DNA of 64,000 nucleotides from Daedaleopsis sinensis (GCA_033807695.1 CM066306.1:2914001-2978000); one strand, 5' to 3'. Positions 43,701 through 52,810 are shown, numbered from the stretch's first letter. The notes: generated by a model not told the origin, from the sequence alone. Program-made: numbers and translations.

Positions 43701-46700
43701 GCCGGCGGGACGTTTTCAGGACCAAAGTCGGAAGTCGCACCGCCGAAATTCACGGCGGCGGGCCACTATTGCACACCTCTCGGCCGCGCGCCGGAGCCCT
43801 CGAACGTCGCCGCCGTAGTGAACTGGCAGACCTGCTCCAACATCTCTGACGTCCGGGCCTTCCTGGGGACCGTAGGCGTGGGCCGGATCTTTATCCGCGA
43901 TTTCGCTAAGCGGGCCCATCCGCTCGTCAAGCTCACCCGGAAGGATGCCCCCTGGGAGTTCGGCGCCGAGCAGCTCCAGGCGATGGCCGACCTCAAGCAG
44001 GCCCTGCTCGACTCGCCGGCGCTGCGCCCGATCGACTACGATTCGGGCGCGCCAGTGATACTCGCCGTCGACACCTCCTTCATCGCCGTAGGTTACCAGC
44101 TGGGGCAGCAGGACGCCGACAACCCGCGAATTCGGTACTATAGTCGATTCGGGTCCATCACGCTCAACGAGCGCGAGGCACGATTCTCCCAGCCCAAGCT
44201 CGAGCTCTACGGCCTGTACCGATCACTGAAGGCGCTCCGTTTCTACCTCGTCGGCATCCGCAACCTCATCGTCGAGACTGACGCCAAGTACATCAAGGGG
44301 ATGCTGCAGAACCCCGACGTCGTCCCGTCCGCCTCCATGAACCGGTGGATCGTAGCCATTAACCTCTACCACTTCGAGCTGGTGCACGTTCCCGGCGCAA
44401 CACACGGGCCCGACGGCCTTTCACGTCGACCGCCGCAGGACGGAGACCAGCCCGCCGACGACGGCGACGACGACGAGTACCAGGACTGGGTCGACAAGAT
44501 GTACGGGTTCCTTCACCTCATCAACCCGCCGCCATCCCTCCCGCATGCACCGGTCGACGAGATGCTCTACTCCGACACGATGGTGCAAGTGCTGTTCCAA
44601 CAGACAAGCGGCACATCGGGGCGGCTGGACGCAGTGCTGCCCCCACCTTACGCAGACTTCCCCCGCACGACTCAGGCGAAGAAATTCGACTCACGCATCG
44701 ACGACGTCAAGAGCTGGCTGGCGACCGGGGCCCCTATACCGAACGACGACCGCGAGAAGCAAAGGTTCCTGCGGTACGCCGAACAGTTCTTTCTCGACGC
44801 CGACGGCAAGCTCTGGCGGATTGTGCCCAACGGGGCGTACCAGCTAGTACTCTTCGGCGACGAGCGATCCAAAGCTATCGTCGAGATGCACGACCACATC
44901 GGGCACCGGGGTATCCACGCGACGACGTCTTTCCTGTCGGAGCGAGCTTGGTGGCCAGACATTAAGGCTGACGCAGCCTGGTACGTGCGCACCTGCCACC
45001 AATGTCAAGTACGGCAAACTCGCAAGGTCAGCATACCGCCGACCATCACCTACCCCGCCGCGCCGATGGTCCGCGTTCACGTCGACTCCATGGACATGCC
45101 GGGGAGCTACAAGCACGTCCTGCACGCCCGCTGCGCGACGACGTCGTGGCCCGAGGCCCGTGCGGTCAAGTCCTGCACGGCGAAAACTGTCGGCGACTGG
45201 ATCTACCAAGACCTCCTCTGCCGGTGGGGCGCGCTCGCAGAGATCGTGTCCGACAACGGGACCCCGTTCATCGCCGCCCTAGAATACATGGAGCGTCAGT
45301 ACCATATCAAACACATCCGCATTTCGGGCTACAACTCACAGGCGAACGGCATCGTCGAGCGACCCCACTTCCACGTCCGCGACTCCCTGGTGAAGGCATG
45401 CGAGGGCGACACCGACCTCTGGGTCTCCCGAGTCTATTCTGTGCTGTGGGCCGACCGGGTCACGCACCGTCGAAGGATGGGCTGCTCACCCTATTTCGCA
45501 ATCACCGGCACGTCGCCGATTCTACCTTTCGACATCGCCGAAGCAACATACCTCATGCCCGTCCCAACGACACTCATCCCGACGCACGAGCTCGTCGCGC
45601 GCCGGGCCATCGCACTACAAAAACGCCCCGAACAACTGGCCCTCCTCAGGTCCACGGTATTCCAGAGTCGAGTCGAAGCAGCGCGGCAGTTTGAGGCAGA
45701 CCATCAAGCAACGATTCGGGACTACGATCTGCAGGCAGGCCGCCTGGTTCTGATGCGCAACACCGCCGTCGAGAAGTCCCTCAACAGGAAGATGCGGCCC
45801 CGGTACCTAGGCCCGTACGTCGTCGTCTCCCGCAACCGGGGGGGCGCGTACATCCTGTCGGAACTCAACGGCGCGGTTTTCGACCGGCCCACGGCGGCGT
45901 TTCGCGTCATCCCGTACTTGGCGAGAACGGAGCCCATTGTCCTCGCGCGCAACCTGCTCGACGTCGACGAGGACACCCTCGACGCGATGCAGGCCAGCGC
46001 CGATGCAGCAACAAACGACCATGCCGCCGAAGGCGCCGACGCGTCCGCCCTGAACGAGGAGGCTCGGGCGGTCGACTAGGGAGTCGACAGCTCAGTGGGG
46101 AGGAGGACCAGATGTAGGACAGTGCCTACACCATCGACATGACCCGAAGAAAACAAGCGCACGACGCCAAGCAAGAGGCCCACACAAAAAGTACAAGCGG
46201 CGGCAGACCGCCGAAGAAAGCAAGCCGCCGACGATACCACTGAACAAGATTCTTTTCCCCTTTCCTTCCTCGTTATTCAGCCCGGCCACACACTATACAG
46301 TGGTACACCATATATTTATTTTACCAGCACCAGAGAGATCAGGCACACGACGAGAGCAGCGGAGGGAGCACATTAAGACAGACCGACTACACTACGAACG
46401 ACGGAAAGCACAGCGTTGGAGGCGACAAGGACAAAGCGAGAAGGACGGCGTGCGAGGACGACAGACAAGACGGCAGCGAAGGACGAGAGGAGCGGAGCGA
46501 GTTGCAGGCGAAAGGGAAGGGGGCACGAACAACAACCAAGAAGGGACGACAGGGACAAGAAGCGACAGGCAAGAGACGACGGTACAGCGCAAAAAGTACG
46601 AGTCCACGAGATTAGTCCAGCAACATCACGTCTTCGGCGAACAGGTCCCCATCGGAGTCAGACTCGACGACGGCGCGTTCCTTCCCTTTCTTCGACGGGA

Positions 46701-49700
46701 CGACACCCGAGCCACCGCGCTTCACAGAGGAGCCGGGCTTAGAGGCACGGGCGCGAGACGACGACGAAGCATCGACGTCGAGAGCGCGCTCAACGGCGAC
46801 GGCGTCCGACGACGCGCCAGAGGGGCCGTCCTTCTTCGGCGCGCTGCCTGACGGCGGATTCCCCGTCGCCGAGCGTGTGGTGGAACCAGCGTCACCGGAA
46901 AAGACGAAGCCGGCGGGAACCTCGAAGAGCGGCAAGCAAGGCGAGGTGGTGTGGAAAGACGGCTCGAACGCGCAGTCGACGAACTCGGTGGGCAGGTCGA
47001 GCATAGTCAGGGGAGGCGCCGTGGCCACAAGGCGACCCCGCTGACCGACCGGACTCCCGAACACGGCGTTCGTAAGGGACTCCTCCATCGACACCAGATC
47101 CAACATGGTCCGGTACGTAGCGCCGAGCATCGCGATCTGCTCCGCCCACTGGCGGCGAATGGCGCGGACAGAGGCCATCGTAGCGTCGTTCAGGTACAGC
47201 GCCGAGGGAGAAACCGGAGGAACGTCCGCGCCCCGACGAGAGGACGACGTGGAGAGCGGAGCGACGACGGGCTCTACGGTGGGCGGCACGGAAGACTTGG
47301 ATCGTTTGATAGGAGGGGCGGTAGCCGGCGGTTTGCGGCCAGGCGACTCCTCCACCTTGCGCTTCTTCGACGACGAGGAGCCAGTCCCGCGAGGAGTCGC
47401 AGCGCCGGAAGGGCCTGCCCGGGTCAAATCAGTGCGCGTCCCGACGGCCGGCAGCACCTCCTTGGGCAAGCTCTTCGGGAACTGAGTCGGCGCCGCGAGC
47501 AGGGGGTCGAGGCCGACTCGGCGAGCCTCCGTATGCAAGACGTCGAGGTCGACGACCCGGACGACGAGGCCGCTCGCCAGGATGGCGGAGACGCGCCTGG
47601 CGCCCTCGGCGAGCTGCTCGGCGGTGAGCGGGGCCTTGGTGACCTTACCGCGCGAATCCTTCATAGGCCCACGGGGGAAGGTAAAGCCGTGGCCGTTGAA
47701 GACGGCGAGGACACGGGGGTTGTGGCTCGAGGGCCCACCGTACTCTTTGACGACGCCGCGGAGACTCAGACCGAGGTAATCGCACCTCTGGTCCTCCTCG
47801 GAGCACTTCTGGCAGCGGACGAGGCCGGCGGTCCGGACACAATCGACGTCGGACTTCCTGGAGCCACAACGCTCGCACACAGCCTGCGACACACACGTAC
47901 GGATTAGCAAGGAAGGGGAGTAACAGGGAGACAGAGGGGAAGGTCCTTACGGGACCCACAAGGGCGAGAGCGGCGGGAGGATTCCGGACGGCGCGCGGGG
48001 CCTTGGGCTTCGGCTCAGCGACCTTCTTACCGCGCTTGGACTTGAGCTTGGTAGGCGTCGGCGCGGCGCCGACGTCGGCGTCCCCCTCGTCGGGTTCGTC
48101 GGCGTCGTCGGCGTTCTCGGCGTCTTCGGCCTCAGAGGCGGCCTCCACGTCGGAGTCCTCGATAACGGCCTTCGACTTCGGCGCACGGGGGCGGGAACGC
48201 GTCTTAGGCGACTTCTTGACGGGAGGCGCCGCGTCGCTGGATTCGTCGCCAGAGGGAGCGTCGGCGGGAGGTGGAACCTCAGGCGCGGCGGAGGACGGGG
48301 ACCTCGCCTTTTGAAGCTCGCGGTAGTCCCCATGCTTCTGCAACTCCTCGACTGGGGCAGGTTAGCAAACAACAGGGCGAAGAGGGACCGCGACGTACGC
48401 TGTTCAGCGACCTGGGTCACCCTCCTCCTACAGGTCGCCAACTTCTCCTCGGACCTGGCCAACATGTTCGCTCCCCGGGCGAGCTCGTCCGAAGGTACGG
48501 TACCCTCCGGCTCGGCCTGCTGGGCACCGAGCCTGGCCTTGATGCCGGCGACTTGGGTGGAGATCTCCTCCTGCCGCGACTTCAGCTGAGCCAGACGCCG
48601 TTCCCGGCTCTCGAGCGAGTACCGACGGACGAACGCCTTCAGCGCCTTGGGCGTAAGGTCGTCGCGCACCAGGGCGAGGTAGCCGGAGAAGGCATCATCC
48701 AGGGAGTTCAGGGGTCCGAGGTAACCCGGCTACGACGGGGGTTAGCAGTCAGGCGCGCGGAGCGGGGCAGTAGCGACGCACCAGCTCCTCGAAGATCAGC
48801 GCGTAAGTCGTGTCGCGCTGGGCGGTGGACGGCGCCTCTCCGCGCTCGACGAGAGCCTCCAGCGTGTTGAGCGGCTCGCCATAGTTGGGGTCCGGAGCGA
48901 CGACGGACATGCCGGAAGTAGGGGCGGCGGAAGAAGCAGAGGGAAGGGGCGAACGAAAGAGGAGGCAAGCGCGAGAGCAGCGAAGAGGGAGAAGTAAGGG
49001 AGAGCGCAGCGAGGAGAAGCGGGGCCGGAGAAGAGGCGCGATCGCGCCCCCTTTTATGCGTAAGAGGGTCGCGCGAACGTTCGCGCCCACCCCGGGTTCG
49101 ACGAGGTCGCCGAGGCTGATAGAGGACGCGGTGACAGGCGACGAGTCGATCAGCGCAGCCCCGCCCGATATGGGCTTCGACCTACCGTACAAGGACGAGG
49201 TTGCCGCGCTGGAGGTGCTTCCCAGATCTGCCAGGGAATTCGCTGGGCGCTCCGCGCGCGCATCGAAGCCGCTCGAAGACCGGGGACTCCGGAGCCGTTC
49301 AGCCGTGGAGAAGAGCCCTAGTTGGGGATTAGGCTGCCGTGCTAGGTACATGCTACACAGGGGCCCCCGACGGTCGTGGCTACGACCGCCGAGCCCCCTT
49401 ACCCACTCCCAGCCACTCCTGGCCCCGACCGCGCGTCACCCCGACAACTCCACCTTCGGTCCGACACCCTACTCGTCGTTTTGCTCCAGAGCCGCGAGCG
49501 CGCGCTGTGCGACGTCCAGGTCGTCGGTGATACGCCGACGGAGAACGTCGTGCCGGAGGGCTAGCGTAGAGCGGGAGTTTCCGAGACGATCGACGGCGCA
49601 GCTAACTTCGCGGAGAGTGGCTAGCTCCAAGGAGAGCAAGCCGACTTCGGCGCGCAGCTCGGCGAGCCGGAAGCCCCGGCGCGTCCGCAACACGGCGGTG

Positions 49701-51281
49701 TCGACTCGGGCGTAGATCGCAGCGGCGTTCGGGACGCGGTTCGCGGCGTCCTTGATACGTTGGACGTAACGCACGGTGTCCTCCGGATCGCCTTGGAGCG
49801 TATAGACGGTGATCTACTCCCCCGTCGCCCTTAGGACGACACGAGCAGACGCTACGGACCACGCACCAGGGCATCTCCCAACTGCTCCGCGTACGCCGCC
49901 GAGTCGTCCTCGTCCGCGTTCCCGGAGCTCGCGAGGTCTTCCAGCTCGTTGATAAGGCGAAGGAGATGTGCCTCGGCGGGGACGGTCAGTTCGCCGGCGA
50001 GGCGCCGGGTTTCGGGCGAGAACTTGGCGGAGAGGGCGTGGGGCATGGTGAGATTTCGCTCGGGGACTCTCGAAGATCAGGCCGCCCTACTTTATACGAC
50101 GGCGCCTCCGTCCGACCCTCGGGTCGGGAGGAGCATCCACCGGCCGCCACCCGCCCTCCGAGACAAGACAGGGGACTGGGGACAGTCCAGGTTTCGGTGG
50201 GGAGGAGGTGTTGGGTGCCCCACAGGCCCAGCCCTGTATTTTCGAGCCTCAGCGGCCATCGCCGACAGCCTGACCGCCGACGCCACGGCGGTAGGACCAG
50301 CGCCGACTCGCCACCGACGGAGACGTGGACCGCGCGCCCCCGACGGCTAGCAGTACGGAACGAGGCTGGGACGGCGCGACGCGGAAGCACAGCCACCGTC
50401 ACGACGAGAAGGTTGGTAAGCGCTGGGGCGAGGTTTAGGGCCAGGGGACGCAGGGTCTCAGATAGCGGCGGGTTGTTAGTCAGACGGCGGGTTGGATCAC
50501 GCGGGACCGGCCGTTCGTCACGGCGGTAGTACTTAGTTCGCGCAGTAGTGTCTCGGAATTCAGTTTTGGTTTTCCCCTCCAGAGTACGGATTTCGGCGAT
50601 GTCGGAAACGCCGACTGTCGTCGTCGACGCACTTTTTGGCCTCTACGCTGCGTTCTCTTTAGTCTGGATCGTCCGTCCTGCTGTCGCTTACGCTTCGTCG
50701 CTCTACGTCCGTCTCCACTCGCACAAACTCGCCCGGCGCCCTGCCGTGACTCCCTCAGCGTCGTCCTACACGGTCGGCGCGACGCCGACTCTCGGCGGTC
50801 TCCTCGACGTAGTCGTCCGCCTCTTGTCCCTCCTTGACCCGTCGACGCTCTCTCGGCTCGCCGCTGTGATTGGGAATCGACTGGACTCCCCGCCTTTCTT
50901 GTTCTTCTGTGGTCTTCTGGTTGGTTTCAGCCTTAGATCTACGGTCGACGTATCAACGCGCACAAGCACACGTGAACCGGAAGATGGCATCGAGTACAGC
51001 AGCCTCGGGTACCAGAGAGCGGCTGATGTACCCACACCACACTAGACAGGACAATTAGCCATGGATGTACAGGAGGCATCGAGTCGACGCACCAGACACT
51101 GCACTGCGGTGTTCACCCGTGCATCGAACGAATCTTCGGAGGTCGTGCTCAGCCGCACGACCTCATCGATAGCAGCCACGCACTTTCTGCCGAAGATAGA
51201 AAGTGGGCCTGACTCCGAGACGATGAGATTCAGCGCAGGGGGAGCAGGAAGACTGGAGGAGGTGGACATGCTGAGGGACAA
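37785..51281 (-). CDS. Element 3 antisense gene split by element 2 (163 aa)
   Basis: Exon 1 (51281-51071) and exon 2 (38065-37785) are separated by element 2. With the element and one ACGC removed, a GTACAT donor and TCAG acceptor bound a 134-nt intron, and 211 plus 281 nt make 164 codons ending TGA. The helical N-terminal exon, intron at residue 70 and helical C-terminal exon follow the plan of the small antisense proteins of elements 1 and 2, although the intron is in phase 1. It lies on the strand opposite to element 3 gag. Element 2 inserted in the intron, so a very long intron would now be needed. Function unknown. Confidence 0.5.
38089..38835 (+). repeat. Element 2 5' LTR
   Basis: 747 bp, matching 50209-50955 without a difference seen. 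It contains the gag start codon at 38479. Confidence 0.95.
38479..42168 (+). CDS. gag: Element 2 Gag with LTR-encoded membrane-like N-terminus and protease
   Basis: 1229 aa from the ATG at 38479, inside the LTR. The first 119 codons are LTR sequence and include hydrophobic segments VVVDALFGLYAAFSLVWIVR (residues 7-26) and FLFFCGLLVGFSL (100-112). The frame then crosses the primer-binding site without a stop and enters a Ser/Pro linker and the Gag core, which begins at Met335 (MAHQTGFAALPMR). A CCCC knuckle, CYYCGIPGCRTRTC, lies near residue 670, and a retropepsin with LDSGSQIV and VLLGRPF near 1097. An alternative start at Met335 would give a conventional Gag. If the longer form is made, Gag could be anchored to a membrane. 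Gag ends 16 nt into the pol frame and is joined to it by a -1 frameshift signal. Confidence 0.9.
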   Translation: MSETPTVVVDALFGLYAAFSLVWIVRPAVAYASSLYVRLHSHKLARRPAVTPSASSYTVGATPTLGGLLDVVVRLLSLLDPSTLSRLAAVIGNRLDSPPFLFFCGLLVGFSLRSTVDVSFWSPPRGFLSRLPPIKLASPTSQPSSGSGSPSRPSSPPLPQLPEDWTDPEAVNRWFAQSFDLINFSEQLADEIEETGTQLAALRGRLDETSGMNQENCATGRPGIPPGTGPSEPSGATSAPRPLTNRRRTPSPENPPTSFPTVTRTRRGYEQSGEQPLAPIADVNRLTSRRNPRPTADVQRPPHSTASTLSSLSSLSTTTPNPIPVPAPTQILFRMAHQTGFAALPMRNQRGAPVWEPSANPTKTWALRFFDQVDRVIANYQIADDTEKKKTLAMYAEVDYVRMIESHPHFSDASKTYADLKKSLLEFFPGLEDSKRWTVDEYNAVVGEYLRRFGVSTLPEYLAFYRRLYPIALYLARDKPTRDLTEREVTSTMMKVLDTDLAQRVQARLSYKVAKDVNDSYKMEDVHEAICHCFGNDNPFHAAYEQPTRTAADAPPTQTLGATPNTAAVWTPQTVRPAPASDDVVIKAEVFQSIISSAVRDAVAAIQPVLQAANQQASNGPPMNNPYQNGNQYQQGPPPNAYPPPSQNAYQQQQNRPWPANDYPRPPREPCYYCGIPGCRTRTCGAVDRDVREGLVQRHPATGRVLLPGGVEVPRHLPGRWLVDQVRAWHEQNPNQKAGVGGPVGQMMFAIADGFGALQRPTAAPATYVNNQQSVLVSEERSMEEHVECLAQHLALANDILEKKRGNQKPRQVFDGVVITSLPPKKTTRTVRLNPEVVEHEPDAQEDPVEEGQSPEGPSDVADADASVKPDRTRARSPTTEDDDPTFPPLPFATARDATRAGDPPTHEFSYRPATAPPPRPARSAERQAAPTPAYKVAAPIADETAAKRVFSANFVEKESVTLTPADLLRISPDVRKLMQEATALRRTPVPVVDSTTPVGGSLRYGPVRQSPRVEEVPDSEDRLHAPSNIPQNYLPPADAPAGQQPRPKGVYRVNLIGAVGARVSADANADRIVASNSFKLRSIATWVNDADIVECILDSGSQIVSCSVDKAHELGLSWDPTARITMMSANGEEQSTLGLARDVPVAIAGGITVYLQMHIVQNASYDVLLGRPFEVLLSAEIRNEADGRQTLEVTCPNTGKKIAMPTYAKGTAPAGMREMPMGFRWSRM
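38839..38856 (+). other. Element 2 primer-binding site
   Basis: TGGAGCCCACCGCGAGGG, 3 nt after the LTR, identical to elements 1 and 3. Translated in the gag frame it gives W-S-P-P-R-G. Confidence 0.85.
42144..42202 (+). promoter_or_regulatory. Element 2 -1 ribosomal frameshift signal
   Basis: GGGTTTT (42144-42150) is in the G-GGT-TTT phase of gag, followed by a 6-nt spacer and TCGAGGAT (42157-42164) pairing with GTCCTCGA (42195-42202) across a 30-nt loop. Slippage gives the pol frame directly. The stem arms are identical to those of element 1 while the loop has diverged. Confidence 0.82.
42153..46079 (+). CDS. pol: Element 2 Pol: reverse transcriptase, RNase H, integrase
   Basis: 1308 codons, open from 42135 in the -1 frame relative to gag and without a usable ATG at its start, so expression by frameshifting is expected. 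RT has YRSRWFCVLKKDGSVRIV, VLDLYVGYDE and YIDD (467-470); RNase H has ILAVDTSF and LIVETDAKYI; integrase has the H-x4-H...CHQC zinc finger, VHVDSMDMPG, SDNGTPF and GIVERPHFH, again with D-x34-E spacing. The GPY/F-like RYLGPYVVVSRNRGG module is near the C-terminus. Closely related to element 1 Pol throughout. All catalytic residues are present and the frame is uninterrupted. The stop is 15 nt before the internal polypurine tract. Confidence 0.95.
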   Translation: MVEDVEADDENVALVLEYDHRTDEFFLVSQTPLTDLSPKNIQETYVRMCDDPDLSPRLQPLLSAVSNGAVAGAALPTPDTLSADRRPMPAGSRATKAVPKPVYATRSLPRRSAKRRHTTPPEATVPSTPTSKSPKEAVVNVFTYFRSHVSPPAPLQVETEADTEACTPLPNSASAPRRKTSVTDVTETAEDAEVPVDVFLKTKKKYKPVAKKVRPIMTDLPAEFRIVRQIIGDPLEGLPELNPNPPPFAPGKRYTAERRQTMREKHKWLTPEELDVLDAFFLAHEDAFAWEDSERGTLDKDMFPPVKIPVVPHKPWRQTNFPLAPGVYRPATELLRRKITAGVYEPSNSSYRSRWFCVLKKDGSVRIVHSLEPLNEVTIQHSGVPPIPDHIAEQFAGNSCGTVLDLYVGYDERLLHEDSRDLTTFQTPFGAMRLTTLPMGWSNSVPIFHDDITFILQPEIPHCALTYIDDVFVKGPKSSYQRIDGSYECIPANPGVRRYFWEHLGDLNRVVQRMKHAGGTFSGPKSEVAPPKFTAAGHYCTPLGRAPEPSNVAAVVNWQTCSNISDVRAFLGTVGVGRIFIRDFAKRAHPLVKLTRKDAPWEFGAEQLQAMADLKQALLDSPALRPIDYDSGAPVILAVDTSFIAVGYQLGQQDADNPRIRYYSRFGSITLNEREARFSQPKLELYGLYRSLKALRFYLVGIRNLIVETDAKYIKGMLQNPDVVPSASMNRWIVAINLYHFELVHVPGATHGPDGLSRRPPQDGDQPADDGDDDEYQDWVDKMYGFLHLINPPPSLPHAPVDEMLYSDTMVQVLFQQTSGTSGRLDAVLPPPYADFPRTTQAKKFDSRIDDVKSWLATGAPIPNDDREKQRFLRYAEQFFLDADGKLWRIVPNGAYQLVLFGDERSKAIVEMHDHIGHRGIHATTSFLSERAWWPDIKADAAWYVRTCHQCQVRQTRKVSIPPTITYPAAPMVRVHVDSMDMPGSYKHVLHARCATTSWPEARAVKSCTAKTVGDWIYQDLLCRWGALAEIVSDNGTPFIAALEYMERQYHIKHIRISGYNSQANGIVERPHFHVRDSLVKACEGDTDLWVSRVYSVLWADRVTHRRRMGCSPYFAITGTSPILPFDIAEATYLMPVPTTLIPTHELVARRAIALQKRPEQLALLRSTVFQSRVEAARQFEADHQATIRDYDLQAGRLVLMRNTAVEKSLNRKMRPRYLGPYVVVSRNRGGAYILSELNGAVFDRPTAAFRVIPYLARTEPIVLARNLLDVDEDTLDAMQASADAATNDHAAEGADASALNEEARAVD
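46080..46611. other. Spacer between convergent pol and antisense zinc-cluster gene
   Basis: Purine-rich plus strand with the internal polypurine tract at 46095-46106; no open frame of note. Confidence 0.5.
46095..46106 (+). promoter_or_regulatory. Internal copy of element 2 polypurine tract
   Basis: GTGGGGAGGAGG, identical to the terminal tract at 50197-50208, lies 16 nt after the pol stop. Element 1 has the same layout with its own tract sequence. Confidence 0.75.
46612..48910 (-). CDS. Element 2 antisense zinc-cluster protein (710 aa)
   Basis: Four exons (48910-48782, 48729-48399, 48351-47951, 47883-46612) with introns of 52, 47 and 67 nt; phases consistent. Residues about 70-150 are helical with coiled-coil character (RRLAQLKSRQEEISTQVAGI). 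A Ser/Pro/Asp/Glu-rich basic-acidic linker follows. A cysteine cluster at residues 290-321 is spaced C-x2-C-x8-C-x8-C-x2-C-x6-C, resembling a Zn2Cys6 cluster with a longer first loop. FNGHGFTF follows, as YNGVGFSF does in the element 1 protein. KKRKVEE and later basic runs are likely nuclear signals. The first two intron phases (0, then 1) match those of the element 1 gene, supporting common descent despite strong divergence. A nuclear DNA-binding role is inferred. Confidence 0.75.
48911..49468. other. Promoter region of the antisense zinc-cluster gene
   Basis: Contains ATAAAAGG (minus, 49057-49050), a TATA-like box about 140 nt upstream of the ATG at 48910, and the 3' end of the neighbouring antisense gene. 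Confidence 0.45.
49469..50046 (-). CDS. Element 2 antisense small helical protein (174 aa)
   Basis: Exons 50046-49867 and 49813-49469 with a phase-0, 53-nt intron. Exon 1 is a helical segment (AEAHLLRLINELEDLASSGN); exon 2 opens with GDPEDTVRYVQRIKD and is helical to the end. The intron position (after residue 60), phase and the start of exon 2 correspond to element 1 antisense gene 1. No known domain. A TATA box lies 45 nt upstream. It is tandem with, and upstream of, the zinc-cluster gene on the same strand. Confidence 0.72.
50091..50096 (-). promoter_or_regulatory. TATA box of element 2 antisense small gene
   Basis: TATAAA in the context GTCGTATAAAG, 45 nt upstream of the ATG at 50046; the 11-nt context equals that of element 1 antisense gene 2. 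Confidence 0.6.
50197..50208 (+). promoter_or_regulatory. Element 2 terminal polypurine tract
   Basis: GTGGGGAGGAGG directly precedes the 3' LTR. Confidence 0.85.
50209..50955 (+). repeat. Element 2 3' LTR
   Basis: 747 bp, no difference from the 5' LTR seen. It repeats the Gag N-terminal coding segment, which here runs out into flanking sequence without meaning. Confidence 0.95.
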
Positions 51282-51777
51282 GCAGATGGTGGGAGGAGAG
51301 AGCGAGGGGAGGAGCAGGAAGGAAGAGGCCTGCGACCTCTACCCACCTCGCAAGCACGCGGCGAGCATGAGGCGCAAGTGCGGCACACAAGCGCCGGTCA
51401 GGCATCGATAGAATCAAAACCTCGGACCGGAGATTAATCACAAGAGATTGATAGGCCGTACACCACGCACGCCGAGGGGAATCAAGACAGTTAGCAGGGG
51501 GTGCAGGGGTCGAAGCGAAGAGGACGTACGAGGAGGAGAAGGAATCGACAGAGTCGATGTACACTGCAGCGGCACACAAGGACTGGACGTTCCGCCGGCG
51601 GTTCAGGACCAACAGCTAGAGGAGTGTCCAAGCTCCAACCGCACGCAGCCGAGACCCGTGAAAGGGTGACGGACGTCACCAAGAAGCCGCGGGGATTTCT
51701 ATGAGACCAGATACTTCAATGCCATGGAGATACACAACTCGGGCTACCAAGCGACTATCTACACGTACAAGGATCAC
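51282..51777. other. Spacer between element 3 antisense genes
   Basis: Probably the promoter region of the split gene (ATG 51281) and the 3' end of the gene at 51778. Short overlapping frames on both strands are not supported. Confidence 0.4.
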
Positions 51778-52810
51778 TCAGCCCCGCCCACCCACCCCAA
51801 ATTCGTGAGCGGCAACACCATGCCGCAGGTGCAAAAGCTGCCGGTTCCAGTGCTGAGATAGCTTGTACAGGGTGCTGTCATCGATAACGTCCTTGGCGAC
51901 GTCACGGAGCAGGTGCCTGGCGACAGGAGAGCCAAACAGATGTTGGTGACCCAGAACAGCCTGCTCCTGTTCGACGCAGTCGAGCATGGTGGAGGCAGTG
52001 GCCAGCAGACAGACGCGCACGGTAAGATAGGAGTGGCGGATTCCATCGACCAGAGTGTGAATGCTCGTGTCGATTTCGGGTGGGGAGGGCAGGTTTTCTT
52101 CGTCATCGCCGGGTATCGGAGGGAAGGCGACAGGGTGGTCAACACCGGGTGCATCGCAGCTGCGACCGAGCGCGGTAAGTAATCCAGGAAGGAACGGGAT
52201 ACTCGGTATCGGAGTCATCGTACATAGCGGCTACCCAGTCTGGTGCAAACACCTCCACATTGGGGACATAGTAGAGCCGGACACAACACTCCACCTGGTT
52301 GTCGATAGCGAGAGCGCGCGAGTGCTCGGGCAGTTCAAGCTCGACGAGGGGGGAGTTTCGATCGACATCGGTGTTCTCGAGAAGTTCGTCGTATTCACGA
52401 CAAAGCTCTACCCATTGATACCAGGCGATCTCACGGATAAGCACACGGTGGACGCGCTGTACCATGGCAGTGTAGCTGGGGGCCCACATCCGTTTTTCGT
52501 GGAGGGCAGTGGCATGCGAGACAATCTCGCCGAACAGCTTTACAGCCTGGATGTCACGGTTCCCAAACGGTTCAGGTTCGCAGTACTCCGCCTGTCTCGG
52601 AGTCAGTGGCCCAGCAAGGAAGACGACAGGGTGACAGACACGCACAATCAGCTCGAGCACTCGCTCTGTCAGGCACATGTACAGGACATCGGTACGCAGC
52701 CCGGACCAGACCATGAGGAGGCTGTCGATTAGGGTCGAGGGGGCCATTGTGAAGATGTTATATTCGCGGGGAGGACGAAAGACGAGACGAGCACGAGCAA
52801 GGGTGGACAT
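51778..52810 (-). CDS. Element 3 antisense gene (293 aa, helical)
   Basis: A consistent model has exons 52810-52646, 52591-52203, 52159-52021 and 51966-51778, with introns of 54, 43 and 54 nt and phases 0, 2 and 0; the 54-nt introns are also open in frame, so retained forms are possible. The first exon is helical (55 residues) with a phase-0 intron, as in the small antisense genes of elements 1 and 2; the rest is acidic and helical with two copies of a similar plan (exons 1-2 and 3-4). It may therefore be a fusion of two small cassette proteins. GATAAAAGG (minus, about 52868-52860) lies 55 nt upstream. No known domain. Confidence 0.55.

Larger units (their letters stand above)
38089..50955 (+). 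mobile_element. Element 2: Ty3/gypsy LTR retrotransposon with antisense gene cassette
   Basis: 12,867 bp with 747-bp LTRs that I read as identical (TGTTGGGTG...GACGTATCA) and ACGC at 38085-38088 and 50956-50959. Order: LTR, primer-binding site, gag-protease, pol, internal polypurine tract, two minus-strand genes, terminal polypurine tract, LTR. All frames are intact and the LTRs show no difference, so this is the youngest insertion here and a candidate for an active element. Confidence 0.96.

Noticed and set aside
50548..51045. Independent 165-codon gene
   Set aside because: It is the 3' LTR copy of the Gag N-terminal coding segment running into flanking DNA.
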